Shown here: positions 45,483 through 53,960 of the stretch, one piece after another
How the letters are laid out: each line of letters begins with the position of its first letter
How positions within the stretch are numbered: position 1 is the stretch's first letter
Source: Lunatibacter salilacus
GTDB taxonomy: Bacteria; Bacteroidota; Bacteroidia; Cytophagales; Cyclobacteriaceae
Reading direction: 5' to 3'
DNA length: 64,000 nt
Assembly: GCF_009797935.1 (NCBI RefSeq)
Contig: NZ_VOLC01000003.1
Span: forward strand, 248,001-312,000
Program-made: the position numbers and the translations under genes
The notes under the pieces: generated by a model
Told to the model about the DNA's origin: nothing
Databases searched by the model: none
What the model saw: the letters and a program-made list of their open reading frames with translations, nothing else

Positions 45483-45745
45483 GTTGAAAGAAACCCTTAC
45501 TCATCTATGAGCTTGTTATCAAAAAGAATCTAAAAACTCAATTATCTTGTGTTATGTTGCCCTGATCTATTTAAATATTCGATAGGAATATATATGGTAA
45601 GAACGGGAGCAACCGGAAAGTTACTAATTTATGGGGTTAAAATCACAACTAGTAATTGCTTAAGTTGAATTAAAAGTATTGGTCCCAAAGAAAATACCAA
45701 TATGTTTTTTATAGACTTTCGATGTAAAGACTACTTTCACATCAC

Positions 45746-45757
45746 TTTCGTACGAAA
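45746..45757. promoter_or_regulatory. 12-base palindrome in the -33 region of the fusion-sensor gene
   Basis: TTTCGTACGAAA is a perfect palindrome placed 16 bases upstream of the -7 element at 45773. Its left edge takes the place of the -33 box, so a bound protein would block or aid RNA polymerase. It may be an autoregulatory site. Confidence 0.45.
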
Positions 45758-45772
45758 TAGCCGTTATATTTT

Positions 45773-45780
45773 TACCTTTG
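45773..45780 (+). promoter_or_regulatory. Bacteroidota -7 element that decides the start of the fusion sensor
   Basis: TACCTTTG matches TAnnTTTG exactly. Transcription would begin around 45786, just before the ATG at 45795 and after the alternative ATG at 45702, which therefore cannot be used from this promoter. Confidence 0.6.
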
Positions 45781-45794
45781 ATCCAAACAGAGCA

Positions 45795-47696
45795 ATGGAA
45801 ATGGTCCGGAATAAGTATTTTGCTTTATTCGTATTGACATCCTTGGCATGTATGTCTTTTCATGGATTTCTGATGGGGCAGCGGATTTCTGGGTCGGCTA
45901 CGCTACGTCTGCACGACGATTGGGAAGAACGCATCTATTCCATTTCCCAACTGGAGATTTTTGAGGACACGACAAATTGCCTTGTTTTAGAAGATATTAT
46001 TCAACCGAGATTTCAGCAGCAGTTTAAGATTAGGCCAGGCTCCAGCAAAAAAAATTTCAATACGGATTACACGTATTGGGTTAAATTGTCAATACAAAAA
46101 TTCCCCGATAGTCAACGAGATTGGTACATGGAATTCTATGATCAAAGTATCGATCATATTGAAGCCTATACACCTTTAAAATCAGGTAGTTACTTTCTGA
46201 CAATAATGGGGGATGGGCTGCCATTTAAAAACCGTCTTTTTGCGCACAAAAATTTTCATGTAAAAATCGACAATAAGCAGGAAGGGATTTCCAATTATTA
46301 TTTTAAGGTCAATTCTTCCCAAAAAGCTGATATCCGAATTGCTGTACGGTCTGTAAACCGATTTGTGCATTATGCTCTTAGCGAATATTTCCTTTATGGT
46401 GTTTTTTATGGAATGATACTTATCATTTCCTTATACAATCTGCTGGTTTTTCTGGCTGTGCGGGAAATGAAATTTCTCTACTACATTTTTTATCTATTAA
46501 GCGTGGGACTTTATGCCACGAGCGTTGACGGAATAGGCTTTCAATATCTTTGGCCCGACTATCCAACTATTAACGGTTGGGTCAATGGTGTCTTTAGTTT
46601 TTCAATTGTGTTCTGGGCAGTATTATTCACCTTTAGATTTTTAAACACTAAGCGAAAAGCACCCATTTTTCATAAATTATTAGGACTTTCCTTGGTAGTG
46701 AAGTTGTGTATGTTTCTTGCAGGCATCCTAATAGATGAGCATTATTATGACCTTTCTTATGTAGACACAGTGCCGTTCTTATTAATCTTCGGAACTGGGA
46801 TCTATTTGCTTGCAAAGGGTAATAAAGCTGCCAGATTTTTTGTTTTGGCGTACGGAGCCCTTTTCTTAGGAGCCGTAATTAAGGTGTTGGTCAATACCGC
46901 TTGGGTAGAACACAGTACATTGGGATACTACAGTTTGCATCTCGCGTTTTTGGTGGAAATGGTTCTTTTGTCATTTGCACTGGGGGACCGCATTAAAATA
47001 ATGAAGGATGTAAGAGATAAGGCATTGAAAAGATCCTTAGAGCAATACAAGGTAAATATCTCGCTCAAAGAGAAGGTAAATCAAGAATTGGAATCCAAAG
47101 TGATGGAAAGAACCTCTGAACTGGAGAAAAAAAACCGGATATTGGTTCAATACAACGAACAGTTGATTGAAAAAGACAGGGAAATTAAGCGCATCAATTC
47201 CTTGTTGGATAAGGACAACTGGAAGTTAAAAAGTGCTGTTAAGGATTCTTTGCGCGCCAGATTAGTCAATACAAACCTAACTTTTAACGAATTTAAAATT
47301 ATTTTTCCTGATAAGTCTGCCTGTTCCAGGTATATCGAATCAATGAAGTGGGAGGATCAGTTCACATGTAGGCAATGCGGAAAGCATAAATGCAGTGATG
47401 GCCCTAAAATTTTCTCGAAAAGATGTACAAAATGTGGATATATTGAATCAGTAACTGCGGGTACTATTTTTCATGGCGTCAGATTTCCTTTGGAAAAGGC
47501 TTTTTATATAGCTTATTCAAGTGTTTCAGAGGGTAAACCCTACACCTTGGAAGAAATAGGAGATCTTCTTGACCTCAATAAAAACACAGTATGGGCTTTT
47601 CGCAAAAAAGTGACTGATCTGATTCAAAAAAAGGGGCTTATACATCCAAAATGGGAAGATATAATATTGGAAGAACAACTTGAGATAAAAAATTAA
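45795..47696 (+). CDS. 7TMR-DISM membrane sensor fused to an IS1595-type zinc-ribbon/HTH module
   Basis: A 633-residue protein (start at 45795 chosen from the signal peptide MVRNKYFALFVLTSLACMSF and the promoter at 45773). Residues about 35-180 are a 7TMR-DISMED2-type external sugar-binding-like domain (NTDYTYWVKLSIQ, WYMEFYDQSIDHIEAYTP). Seven helices follow (about 190-400, starting YFLYGVFYGMILIISLYNLL). A coiled coil (LKEKVNQELESKVMERTSEL, to about 480) leads not to a kinase or GGDEF domain but to FPDKSACSRYIESMKWEDQ, a C-x2-C/C-x2-C zinc ribbon (FTCRQC, RCTKCGY), TAGTIFHGVRFPLEKAFY and a helix-turn-helix-like YTLEEIGDLLDLNKNTVWAF. This tail matches the N-terminal part of IS1595-family transposases; the DDE catalytic domain is absent. 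It precedes a SusCD operon and is a candidate membrane-tethered one-component regulator. Confidence 0.8.
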   Translation: MEMVRNKYFALFVLTSLACMSFHGFLMGQRISGSATLRLHDDWEERIYSISQLEIFEDTTNCLVLEDIIQPRFQQQFKIRPGSSKKNFNTDYTYWVKLSIQKFPDSQRDWYMEFYDQSIDHIEAYTPLKSGSYFLTIMGDGLPFKNRLFAHKNFHVKIDNKQEGISNYYFKVNSSQKADIRIAVRSVNRFVHYALSEYFLYGVFYGMILIISLYNLLVFLAVREMKFLYYIFYLLSVGLYATSVDGIGFQYLWPDYPTINGWVNGVFSFSIVFWAVLFTFRFLNTKRKAPIFHKLLGLSLVVKLCMFLAGILIDEHYYDLSYVDTVPFLLIFGTGIYLLAKGNKAARFFVLAYGALFLGAVIKVLVNTAWVEHSTLGYYSLHLAFLVEMVLLSFALGDRIKIMKDVRDKALKRSLEQYKVNISLKEKVNQELESKVMERTSELEKKNRILVQYNEQLIEKDREIKRINSLLDKDNWKLKSAVKDSLRARLVNTNLTFNEFKIIFPDKSACSRYIESMKWEDQFTCRQCGKHKCSDGPKIFSKRCTKCGYIESVTAGTIFHGVRFPLEKAFYIAYSSVSEGKPYTLEEIGDLLDLNKNTVWAFRKKVTDLIQKKGLIHPKWEDIILEEQLEIKN

Positions 47697-48037
47697 TTGA
47701 ACCTGCGCAAATGGGGTCCAGCTATTAATCCGCTATTTTGGGGTCAAATCATGTTGCATTCAAACAAATTTTCCACGACTTCAGTTTTTTGATATTAAAG
47801 CATAATTCGCAAAGGTAAAAAGGCTGTTCAATCATTTTTAAACAAATAAGTCTTGTTATCCAACTGGGAAATCAAGGTAATGGAAGTGCTCAGATTCCCG
47901 CTTCAATTTTTATTAAATACGGCTCAATTGATAGAAATCACTAAGCGAATTTCTACATTTATATCAGGATTGGAACTTGGAATTATTTCTTTATTCCAAT
48001 GCTTTTTTACAATCAATAAACTAAACCAATATTTACT
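47697..48037. other. 340-base leader/promoter region of the second SusC gene
   Basis: No credible gene. A TTG-started frame at 47853-48041 overlaps the SusC start by four bases but its composition is not convincing. The region should contain the SusC promoter and any site for the upstream fusion sensor. On the minus strand a TACCTTTG sequence occurs near 47811-47818. Confidence 0.4.
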
Positions 48038-51000
48038 ATGAATAATAGATACCAAAATGGTAAGGGAAAGGGATATTTTAAGGGCCTTTTCCAGTTCCAA
48101 AAGTTTACGCCGATTTTACTGACATTATGTTGCATCGTGTATAGCGGGTTTAGTCAGGAGGCCAGCGTTACCGGTAACGTTACTGATCCAACTGGAGAAT
48201 CTGTTCCCGGAGTCAATATACTGGAGAAAGGAACAAGCAACGGTACGGTTACCGATATGGATGGAAATTTTCAAATTAACCTGACAAGTGCGGAAGCGAC
48301 ACTGGTTTTTTCATTTATAGGTTTTGAAACTCAAGAAATTCAGGTAAACGGAAGATCTACCATAGACGTGGTATTCGCTGAGGGCGCAACGAGCTTGGAT
48401 GAAGTCGTTGTAGTGGGGTATGGAACGCTACGCGAAAGGGATCTTACCTCTGCTATTACTACTATAAGATCAGATGATATTATCAAAACTCCCAATGCAC
48501 AAGCCATGCAAGCACTACAGGGTAGGGTTGCCGGCGTCCAAATTGTGAGTAACGGCGCTCCTGGTGCCGCACCCACTGTTCGGGTAAGGGGAGTGGGTTC
48601 CTTTGAGGGAGGAGCAGCGCCACTATATGTAGTGGATGGAATGTTTTTTGATAATATTGACTTTCTTAACCCCAATGATATAGAAACTATCTCGGTGCTG
48701 AAGGATGCATCTGCTTCAGCTATCTATGGAGTAAGGGCGGCAAATGGCGTAGTTGTTATTGAAACAAGATCAGGAAGTTACGACCAAGAGCCGGAAATAA
48801 TCTACGATGGCTACTATGGGATTCAAAATCCACAGAATGTAATCAAAATGGCCAACTCTCAGCAGTTTGTTCAGTATATTAACGAAACGGGAAGTCCAGC
48901 CGACATGGCCTTTGTGCAAAATGCCATGCAGCGATTTGGACGTAGTCGCCTTGACCCAAGTATTCCTGATGTAAATACAGACTGGTATTCGGAGGTCATG
49001 AGTCCCTCTACCATTCAGAATCACTCCCTCACCTTCAATGGAGGAAATGAAAGAACCAGGTATTCTTTAGGTGGAAGTTATTTCGATCAGAAGGGGCTTA
49101 TGAATGATACCCGCAACGATTATCAGCGGCTAAATTTCAGGGTAAAATTGGATTCCGATCTCAGGGACTGGATTACAGTAGGCACCAATCTCAATGTGAG
49201 TACGGCTGACCAGTTTGTAGGCGAGGATGGAGCCTGGTTCAGGTCTTACTTCGCAGTACCGATATTGCCTGTATTTGATGAACTTAATACCCAGGCGGAT
49301 CCATTTCCACTATCCAATGCCCAACAAATCGGATACAGGGGAAATCAAAACCCGTTCTACGATCTACTTTATTCAGACAACAGAAACAAAATCACAAAAA
49401 TCAATGGGAATTTGTATGCGGATATTGAAATCCTTCCAAGTAGGCTTTCATTCAGAACTGCTTATAATTATGGAATAGAAAGTTTCAATCAAAGAAATGT
49501 AAGGATGGCTTTTAGCGATGGAATAACCAACAGGTTGTCTTCGTTAAATCGAAGTTCATTAAACCGTTTCAATCAGATTTGGGACAATTTCATAACCTAC
49601 CAAGATAATTACGGAGATCATAACCTAACGGTTGTCGTTGGCCAATCCTACAGAAGTGAAATGTTTGAGAGCTTTAATGCCAGCGGCGAAAACCTAAATC
49701 CGAATCCTCTTAGGGACAGGGAACAATTTTGGTATCTATCCAATGCCACAGACTTTGATTTAAATAGTATTGGTGATAACGGCAGCAGGCTTTTTTTCCA
49801 ATCCTATTTCTCACGAGTTGCATATAATTATGATGACAGATACCTTTTATATGGTACGGTCAGAAGAGATGGCAATAATAAGTTCCAAAAAAAATGGGGT
49901 AATTTTTACACCGCAGGTGCTGGATGGGTGCTTTCCTCCGAGCCATTCTTCAATGTGGAAGGTATAGATTTTCTGAAATTCCGGGGTTCGTGGGGTCAAT
50001 TGGGCAATGATGGTATTAATGCATCGGTAGGAGCTCCAGTACTGGAGGAAACGAGTGCAGCTATAAACAATGCGCTTGTTTTTGGAAGAAGGTTAAATCC
50101 CACCTTTGATCTTATTGAACAATGGGAGACTACAGTGGAAATGAATTTCGGTATTAATTCCCGATTCTTTCAGAGCAGACTATCTCTGGATGCGGATTAC
50201 TTCATTCGTGATACTAGAAACCTCTCGGTAAATATTATTCCCCCAGTTTTCAGAGCGCTGGAGCGGAGAAGTGTAGGAGAGATCCGAAATGAAGGGTTGG
50301 AGTTAACATTAAATTGGGAAGATAGTTTCTCTAATGGATTCTCGTATTATGTAGGGGGAAATATTGCCACCTTAAACAACCAAGTATTAGGGTTGGGAGG
50401 CCCTGAATTACTGGAAGGCGGTACCGCGGAATTTAGGCAGCGATCTATTATTGGACAACCCTTTCAGGCATTTTATGGATATGAAACAGAAGGTGTTTTC
50501 CAAACCCAGGCACAGATTGAAAGCAGTGGATATACGCAGGAATTTATAGATGCCAATAGCCTTCAGCCGGGAGATTTGATTTTCAGGGATCAAAATGGAG
50601 ACGGAGTGATCAATGATGCGGACCGGGTAGTGCTGGGATCATTCCTACCTAAACTTAACTTTGGAATGAACGCCGGGTTTTCATACCGCAACTTTAGTTT
50701 TTCCGCATTACTTCAAGGACAGTCTGGATATAGTATTCTAAATCGTAAAAGAGGCGAGATTATATTTACCAATGACACCAATATAGATGCGGATCTGGCT
50801 ACCAACCTTTGGAGAGGTGAGGGCACTTCTAATAAATATCCCTCTGCAGCAGGACTTCGAAAAGGATGGAATCAAAACATGAGCAGTTATTTTGTGGAGG
50901 ATGGATCTTATTGGAGGATTCAAAACGTCCGGATGAGTTATATGCTAGAGGAACGGTCTCTCTTCGGAATCACTATGCCGAATGCTACCGTCACTTTAAC

Positions 51001-51124
51001 GGCGGACCGACCACTAACGATGTTTAACTATAACGGATTTACCCCGGAAGTAGCTAATGGAATAGACAGACAAGTCTATCCTATACCAGCTATTTATACG
51101 TTGGGACTTAATATCAAACTTTAA
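48038..51124 (+). CDS. SusC-like TonB-dependent glycan transporter (second locus)
   Basis: A 1028-residue outer-membrane receptor. A longer than usual N-terminal leader (about 40 residues, hydrophobic core ILLTLCCIVYSGFSQ) is followed by the carboxypeptidase-like domain (ASVTGNVTDPTGESVPGVNI, DMDGNFQINL), TonB-contact segment DEVVVVGYGTLRERDLTSAI, plug (LQGRVAGVQIVSNGAPGAAP, VSVLKDASASAIYG-like ISVLKDASASAIYGVRAANG) and a barrel ending YTLGLNIKL. It is paired with the SusD-like gene 13 bases downstream. From the two GH144-type enzymes in the same run the cargo may be beta-1,2-gluco-oligosaccharides. Confidence 0.93.
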   Translation: MNNRYQNGKGKGYFKGLFQFQKFTPILLTLCCIVYSGFSQEASVTGNVTDPTGESVPGVNILEKGTSNGTVTDMDGNFQINLTSAEATLVFSFIGFETQEIQVNGRSTIDVVFAEGATSLDEVVVVGYGTLRERDLTSAITTIRSDDIIKTPNAQAMQALQGRVAGVQIVSNGAPGAAPTVRVRGVGSFEGGAAPLYVVDGMFFDNIDFLNPNDIETISVLKDASASAIYGVRAANGVVVIETRSGSYDQEPEIIYDGYYGIQNPQNVIKMANSQQFVQYINETGSPADMAFVQNAMQRFGRSRLDPSIPDVNTDWYSEVMSPSTIQNHSLTFNGGNERTRYSLGGSYFDQKGLMNDTRNDYQRLNFRVKLDSDLRDWITVGTNLNVSTADQFVGEDGAWFRSYFAVPILPVFDELNTQADPFPLSNAQQIGYRGNQNPFYDLLYSDNRNKITKINGNLYADIEILPSRLSFRTAYNYGIESFNQRNVRMAFSDGITNRLSSLNRSSLNRFNQIWDNFITYQDNYGDHNLTVVVGQSYRSEMFESFNASGENLNPNPLRDREQFWYLSNATDFDLNSIGDNGSRLFFQSYFSRVAYNYDDRYLLYGTVRRDGNNKFQKKWGNFYTAGAGWVLSSEPFFNVEGIDFLKFRGSWGQLGNDGINASVGAPVLEETSAAINNALVFGRRLNPTFDLIEQWETTVEMNFGINSRFFQSRLSLDADYFIRDTRNLSVNIIPPVFRALERRSVGEIRNEGLELTLNWEDSFSNGFSYYVGGNIATLNNQVLGLGGPELLEGGTAEFRQRSIIGQPFQAFYGYETEGVFQTQAQIESSGYTQEFIDANSLQPGDLIFRDQNGDGVINDADRVVLGSFLPKLNFGMNAGFSYRNFSFSALLQGQSGYSILNRKRGEIIFTNDTNIDADLATNLWRGEGTSNKYPSAAGLRKGWNQNMSSYFVEDGSYWRIQNVRMSYMLEERSLFGITMPNATVTLTADRPLTMFNYNGFTPEVANGIDRQVYPIPAIYTLGLNIKL

Positions 51125-51137
51125 ACCTAGACAGACC

Positions 51138-52676
51138 ATGAAAAATAAATTATATAGAAGCTTTCTGTCTGTCCTTTTGGCAGCAGTACTGTCCATTTCC
51201 TGCGAAGACAAATTAGATGAGCCGCTGGAAAATGAATTTCTAGTAGAAGGAACCGATTACAGTATTTCAGGTAATATGATTTTGATGCTGTATGGAGCAT
51301 ATGCCGAATTGAGTGTCTTACAATGGGAAAGCTATCCTATTATTTCGGTCAGGGGAGATGATGTCAATCCGGCAGGGGATCAATTTCCGCTTACTGAAAC
51401 GGATGTGTTTCGATATGACCGGAATTTTTGGATGTATAATTCCACTTGGTTAAACTTGTACACAGACTTATTGCACTGGCATGGAGCTATTGAGGAAATT
51501 CAAAAATATGAGGAGGCCGGCGCTAACGCCGCAAATGCTCAGCAGTACATAGCGGAGATTAAGGTAATGCAGGGATTTGAATTAATTCTTCTGTCCCGCC
51601 TTTGGGGGAGTATACTAATTCCGCTAGAGTCCCAGCCAAGCCACCTATTTAATGTGGAATTATCAAGTTTTGAGGAGGTGATGCAGCACGTTTCCGAATT
51701 GATGGATGAGGCTATTCCAGCGCTGCCAAGTGTTCATCCCAATCAACGGACGGATGTACGGGGAGGTATCACCCGATTCACGGCATTGGCCGTCAAAGCC
51801 ATGGCCAATCTGGAGATCCAAAACTTCCCCGCAGTAGCAGAAGCCACCGGCCAAATAATCAGTAGTGGAGCGTTTTCTCTCGAATCAGATTATTACCAGT
51901 TGTTTAAAATTCCGGGGAAGTTAAATGACGAAAATTTGCTTGAGTTTCAATATTCTGATTTTGGTCAGGCGAGTGGTACGGTTACACGATATCTCTGGGA
52001 TTTCTTCGGCCCGGCAAGTTGGACCCCAACCGTATCTGGCGCTGGAACAGGGTGGGGATTTTGGGAACCCACCTTAAAATATATCAAGTTTATGTTGGAT
52101 CGTGACGAGGAAGTCCGACTACAAACTACTGTATTGTTTACTCCTGAGGGAATCGCTGAAATCCGCAGTGACCCTAACTATCAGAACCTCCCGGCATGGG
52201 TAACCAATGTATCGCCGGATGGAGATGTGTTCAACAGTCACCCCCGTTATAACTTCCTCAGTGGCAAATATTACCTTCCTTCTACTCAGCTTACACCCGG
52301 AAGATTTACCTATGGTGAAAACAATAATTTTTCTGTAATCAGGTATTCGGAAATTTTGCTCATGCACGCTGAGGCTATGGTCGGTGGTGCTTCAAGTGCG
52401 GTGATGACAGCCGAGCAAGCAGTGAATACGGTCAGATCTCGAGCTGGACTATCCCCACTGACAACGGTTACGCTGGATGATGTGTTGGACGAAAAATATG
52501 CAGAGTTTGGTACAGAATGGGGGATTCGATTCTATGATTTGATGCGCTATGAAAGATATGACGAGTTGGATTATGACGGTAGAAATTTCCAACCTAGTAT
52601 GCATCGATTCCTTCCCTATCCACTGGAGCAGCAGGATATTCTACCCCAAATCAGTGACGCGCCAAACGCAGGGTAA
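51138..52676 (+). CDS. SusD-like glycan-binding lipoprotein (second locus)
   Basis: A 512-residue RagB/SusD lipoprotein (lipobox VLSISCEDK, Cys about 22). It contains the helical scaffold (YIAEIKVMQGFELILLSRLW, FTALAVKAMANLEIQNFPAV) and the family's C-terminal signature SVIRYSEILLMHAEAMVGGA followed by VLDEKYAEFGTEWGIRFYDL. It is poorly similar to the starch-locus SusD apart from these signatures, fitting a different glycan. Partner of the preceding transporter. Confidence 0.92.
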   Translation: MKNKLYRSFLSVLLAAVLSISCEDKLDEPLENEFLVEGTDYSISGNMILMLYGAYAELSVLQWESYPIISVRGDDVNPAGDQFPLTETDVFRYDRNFWMYNSTWLNLYTDLLHWHGAIEEIQKYEEAGANAANAQQYIAEIKVMQGFELILLSRLWGSILIPLESQPSHLFNVELSSFEEVMQHVSELMDEAIPALPSVHPNQRTDVRGGITRFTALAVKAMANLEIQNFPAVAEATGQIISSGAFSLESDYYQLFKIPGKLNDENLLEFQYSDFGQASGTVTRYLWDFFGPASWTPTVSGAGTGWGFWEPTLKYIKFMLDRDEEVRLQTTVLFTPEGIAEIRSDPNYQNLPAWVTNVSPDGDVFNSHPRYNFLSGKYYLPSTQLTPGRFTYGENNNFSVIRYSEILLMHAEAMVGGASSAVMTAEQAVNTVRSRAGLSPLTTVTLDDVLDEKYAEFGTEWGIRFYDLMRYERYDELDYDGRNFQPSMHRFLPYPLEQQDILPQISDAPNAG

Positions 52677-52740
52677 ATTATAACTTGAGTAAAAGAGATA
52701 CAGCATGAAATCGAGCATGAGGAAAACCTCACACGGAGGG

Positions 52741-52800
52741 ACGATTATAATTGCGGGATTCCATAGCCTGTCCCGACTAGTCGGGGTGGCCATTAAAAAA
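52741..52800. repeat. REP-like hairpin between SusD and the LamG gene
   Basis: CCCGACTAGTCGGG (52772-52785) is a 14-base perfect palindrome inside a GC-rich island, flanked by a run of A at 52794. The island interrupts an otherwise tightly spaced operon with a 137-base gap. Such short GC hairpins are often dispersed genome repeats; it could also tune mRNA levels. Confidence 0.45.
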
Positions 52801-52813
52801 AAATTATAAACAC

Positions 52814-53896
52814 ATGAAAAATATACTAAACTTAGTAATTGGTTTCGGTTTTTTGGCAGTTGCCTGCACCGATGGCTATATAGATGATATACAACTGGTC
52901 GAACCAGGTCAGGATGCTGAGGCACCCGTGGTAACAATCAATTCGCCAATAGAAGGGACATTGATTCGAGTGGTAGAAGACGTAACTGCAGTTAACATTA
53001 ACTTTGAAGTGACGGACGATATCGAGATTGAATCTATTGTTGTGGCATTGAATGGAGAAGAGATAGAGCGGTTCGATGACTTTATGGACTACCGTCGCGG
53101 ATTAAAACAGTTTCAGTTTGACCAAGTTACAAATGGGGAACATATACTTACTGTCACAGCCACAGATGCTTCTGGAAAATCTACGAGTGAATCGGTCACG
53201 TTTGAAAAAATTGAACCCTACCGGCCTGAATATGAAAATGAGCTGTTTTACGTTTCCTTCGATGGAGACTATGTGGAATTGGTAGCTATTCAATCCCCTG
53301 AAGTCGTCGGAAGTCCCGGCTTTGCAGACGGAGTGTTAGGACGGGCCTACGCGGGTGCGAACAATGCATATCTTAAATATGAAGCTGAGGACTTGCAAAA
53401 TGAGGAATTCAGTGCCCTATTTTGGTACAAAGTAAATGCGTCTCCAGACCGTGCAGGTCTGCTTGTAATGGGACCACCAGACCCTGACAATCCGAATGCG
53501 ATGAATAATAGAACAAAAGGATTTAGGTTGTTTCGGGAGGCTGCGGGCTCCATGCAGCGAGTAAAGCTTAACGTTGGGAATGGAGATGGTGAAAATTGGT
53601 TTGACGGTGGAGCGGCAGCTGACTTGGATCCTTCGGAAAACGAATGGGCACATATTGCCTTTACTATATCAGGAACTAGGTGTGCTGTATACATAGACGG
53701 AGAAGTAGTAAGTGAAGGGGATTTTCCAGGTATCGACTGGGAGGGATGCGATGTGTTGAGTGTTGGTTCAGGTGCTCCTAGATTTGCTGAATGGGGCCAT
53801 TTGTCTACATCAAGTCTGATCGACGAGCTTCGGATATTTGACAAATCGCTGACTCAAGAAGAGATTCGTAGTATCATGGACGCGGAGCTAAATTAA
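52814..53896 (+). CDS. LamG-type surface glycan-binding lipoprotein
   Basis: A 360-residue lipoprotein (lipobox FLAVACTDG, Cys about 18). Residues 35-135 form an Ig-like domain (APVVTINSPIEGTLIRV, GEHILTVTATDASGKSTSES). Residues 145-355 form a concanavalin/LamG-like jelly roll (FYVSFDGDYVELVAIQSPEV, FSALFWYKVNASPDRAGLLV, WAHIAFTISGTRCAVYIDGE, IDELRIFDKSLTQEEIRSIM). By position after SusD it is the surface glycan-binding protein of the locus. It has no catalytic residues, which is normal for such proteins. Confidence 0.85.
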   Translation: MKNILNLVIGFGFLAVACTDGYIDDIQLVEPGQDAEAPVVTINSPIEGTLIRVVEDVTAVNINFEVTDDIEIESIVVALNGEEIERFDDFMDYRRGLKQFQFDQVTNGEHILTVTATDASGKSTSESVTFEKIEPYRPEYENELFYVSFDGDYVELVAIQSPEVVGSPGFADGVLGRAYAGANNAYLKYEAEDLQNEEFSALFWYKVNASPDRAGLLVMGPPDPDNPNAMNNRTKGFRLFREAAGSMQRVKLNVGNGDGENWFDGGAAADLDPSENEWAHIAFTISGTRCAVYIDGEVVSEGDFPGIDWEGCDVLSVGSGAPRFAEWGHLSTSSLIDELRIFDKSLTQEEIRSIMDAELN

Positions 53897-53960
53897 ATTT
53901 TGTTCTCAGAGACAGCTTCTCTCCAACAAGGGAGTAGCTGTCTCTTTAATTTTTGGAAAA

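Noticed and set aside
45702-45794. Upstream ATG for the 7TMR-DISM fusion
   Set aside because: The added residues are not leader-like and the -7 promoter element lies downstream of that ATG.
47290-47690. Fragment of an IS1595 insertion sequence
   Set aside because: The zinc-ribbon part is in frame with the membrane sensor, continues to a natural stop, and shows no terminal inverted repeats or DDE domain, so it is read as a domain of the fusion protein rather than an insertion.
47853-48041. 62-codon frame overlapping the SusC start by four bases
   Set aside because: Starts with TTG, has no ribosome binding site and no protein-like composition; more likely part of the SusC leader.
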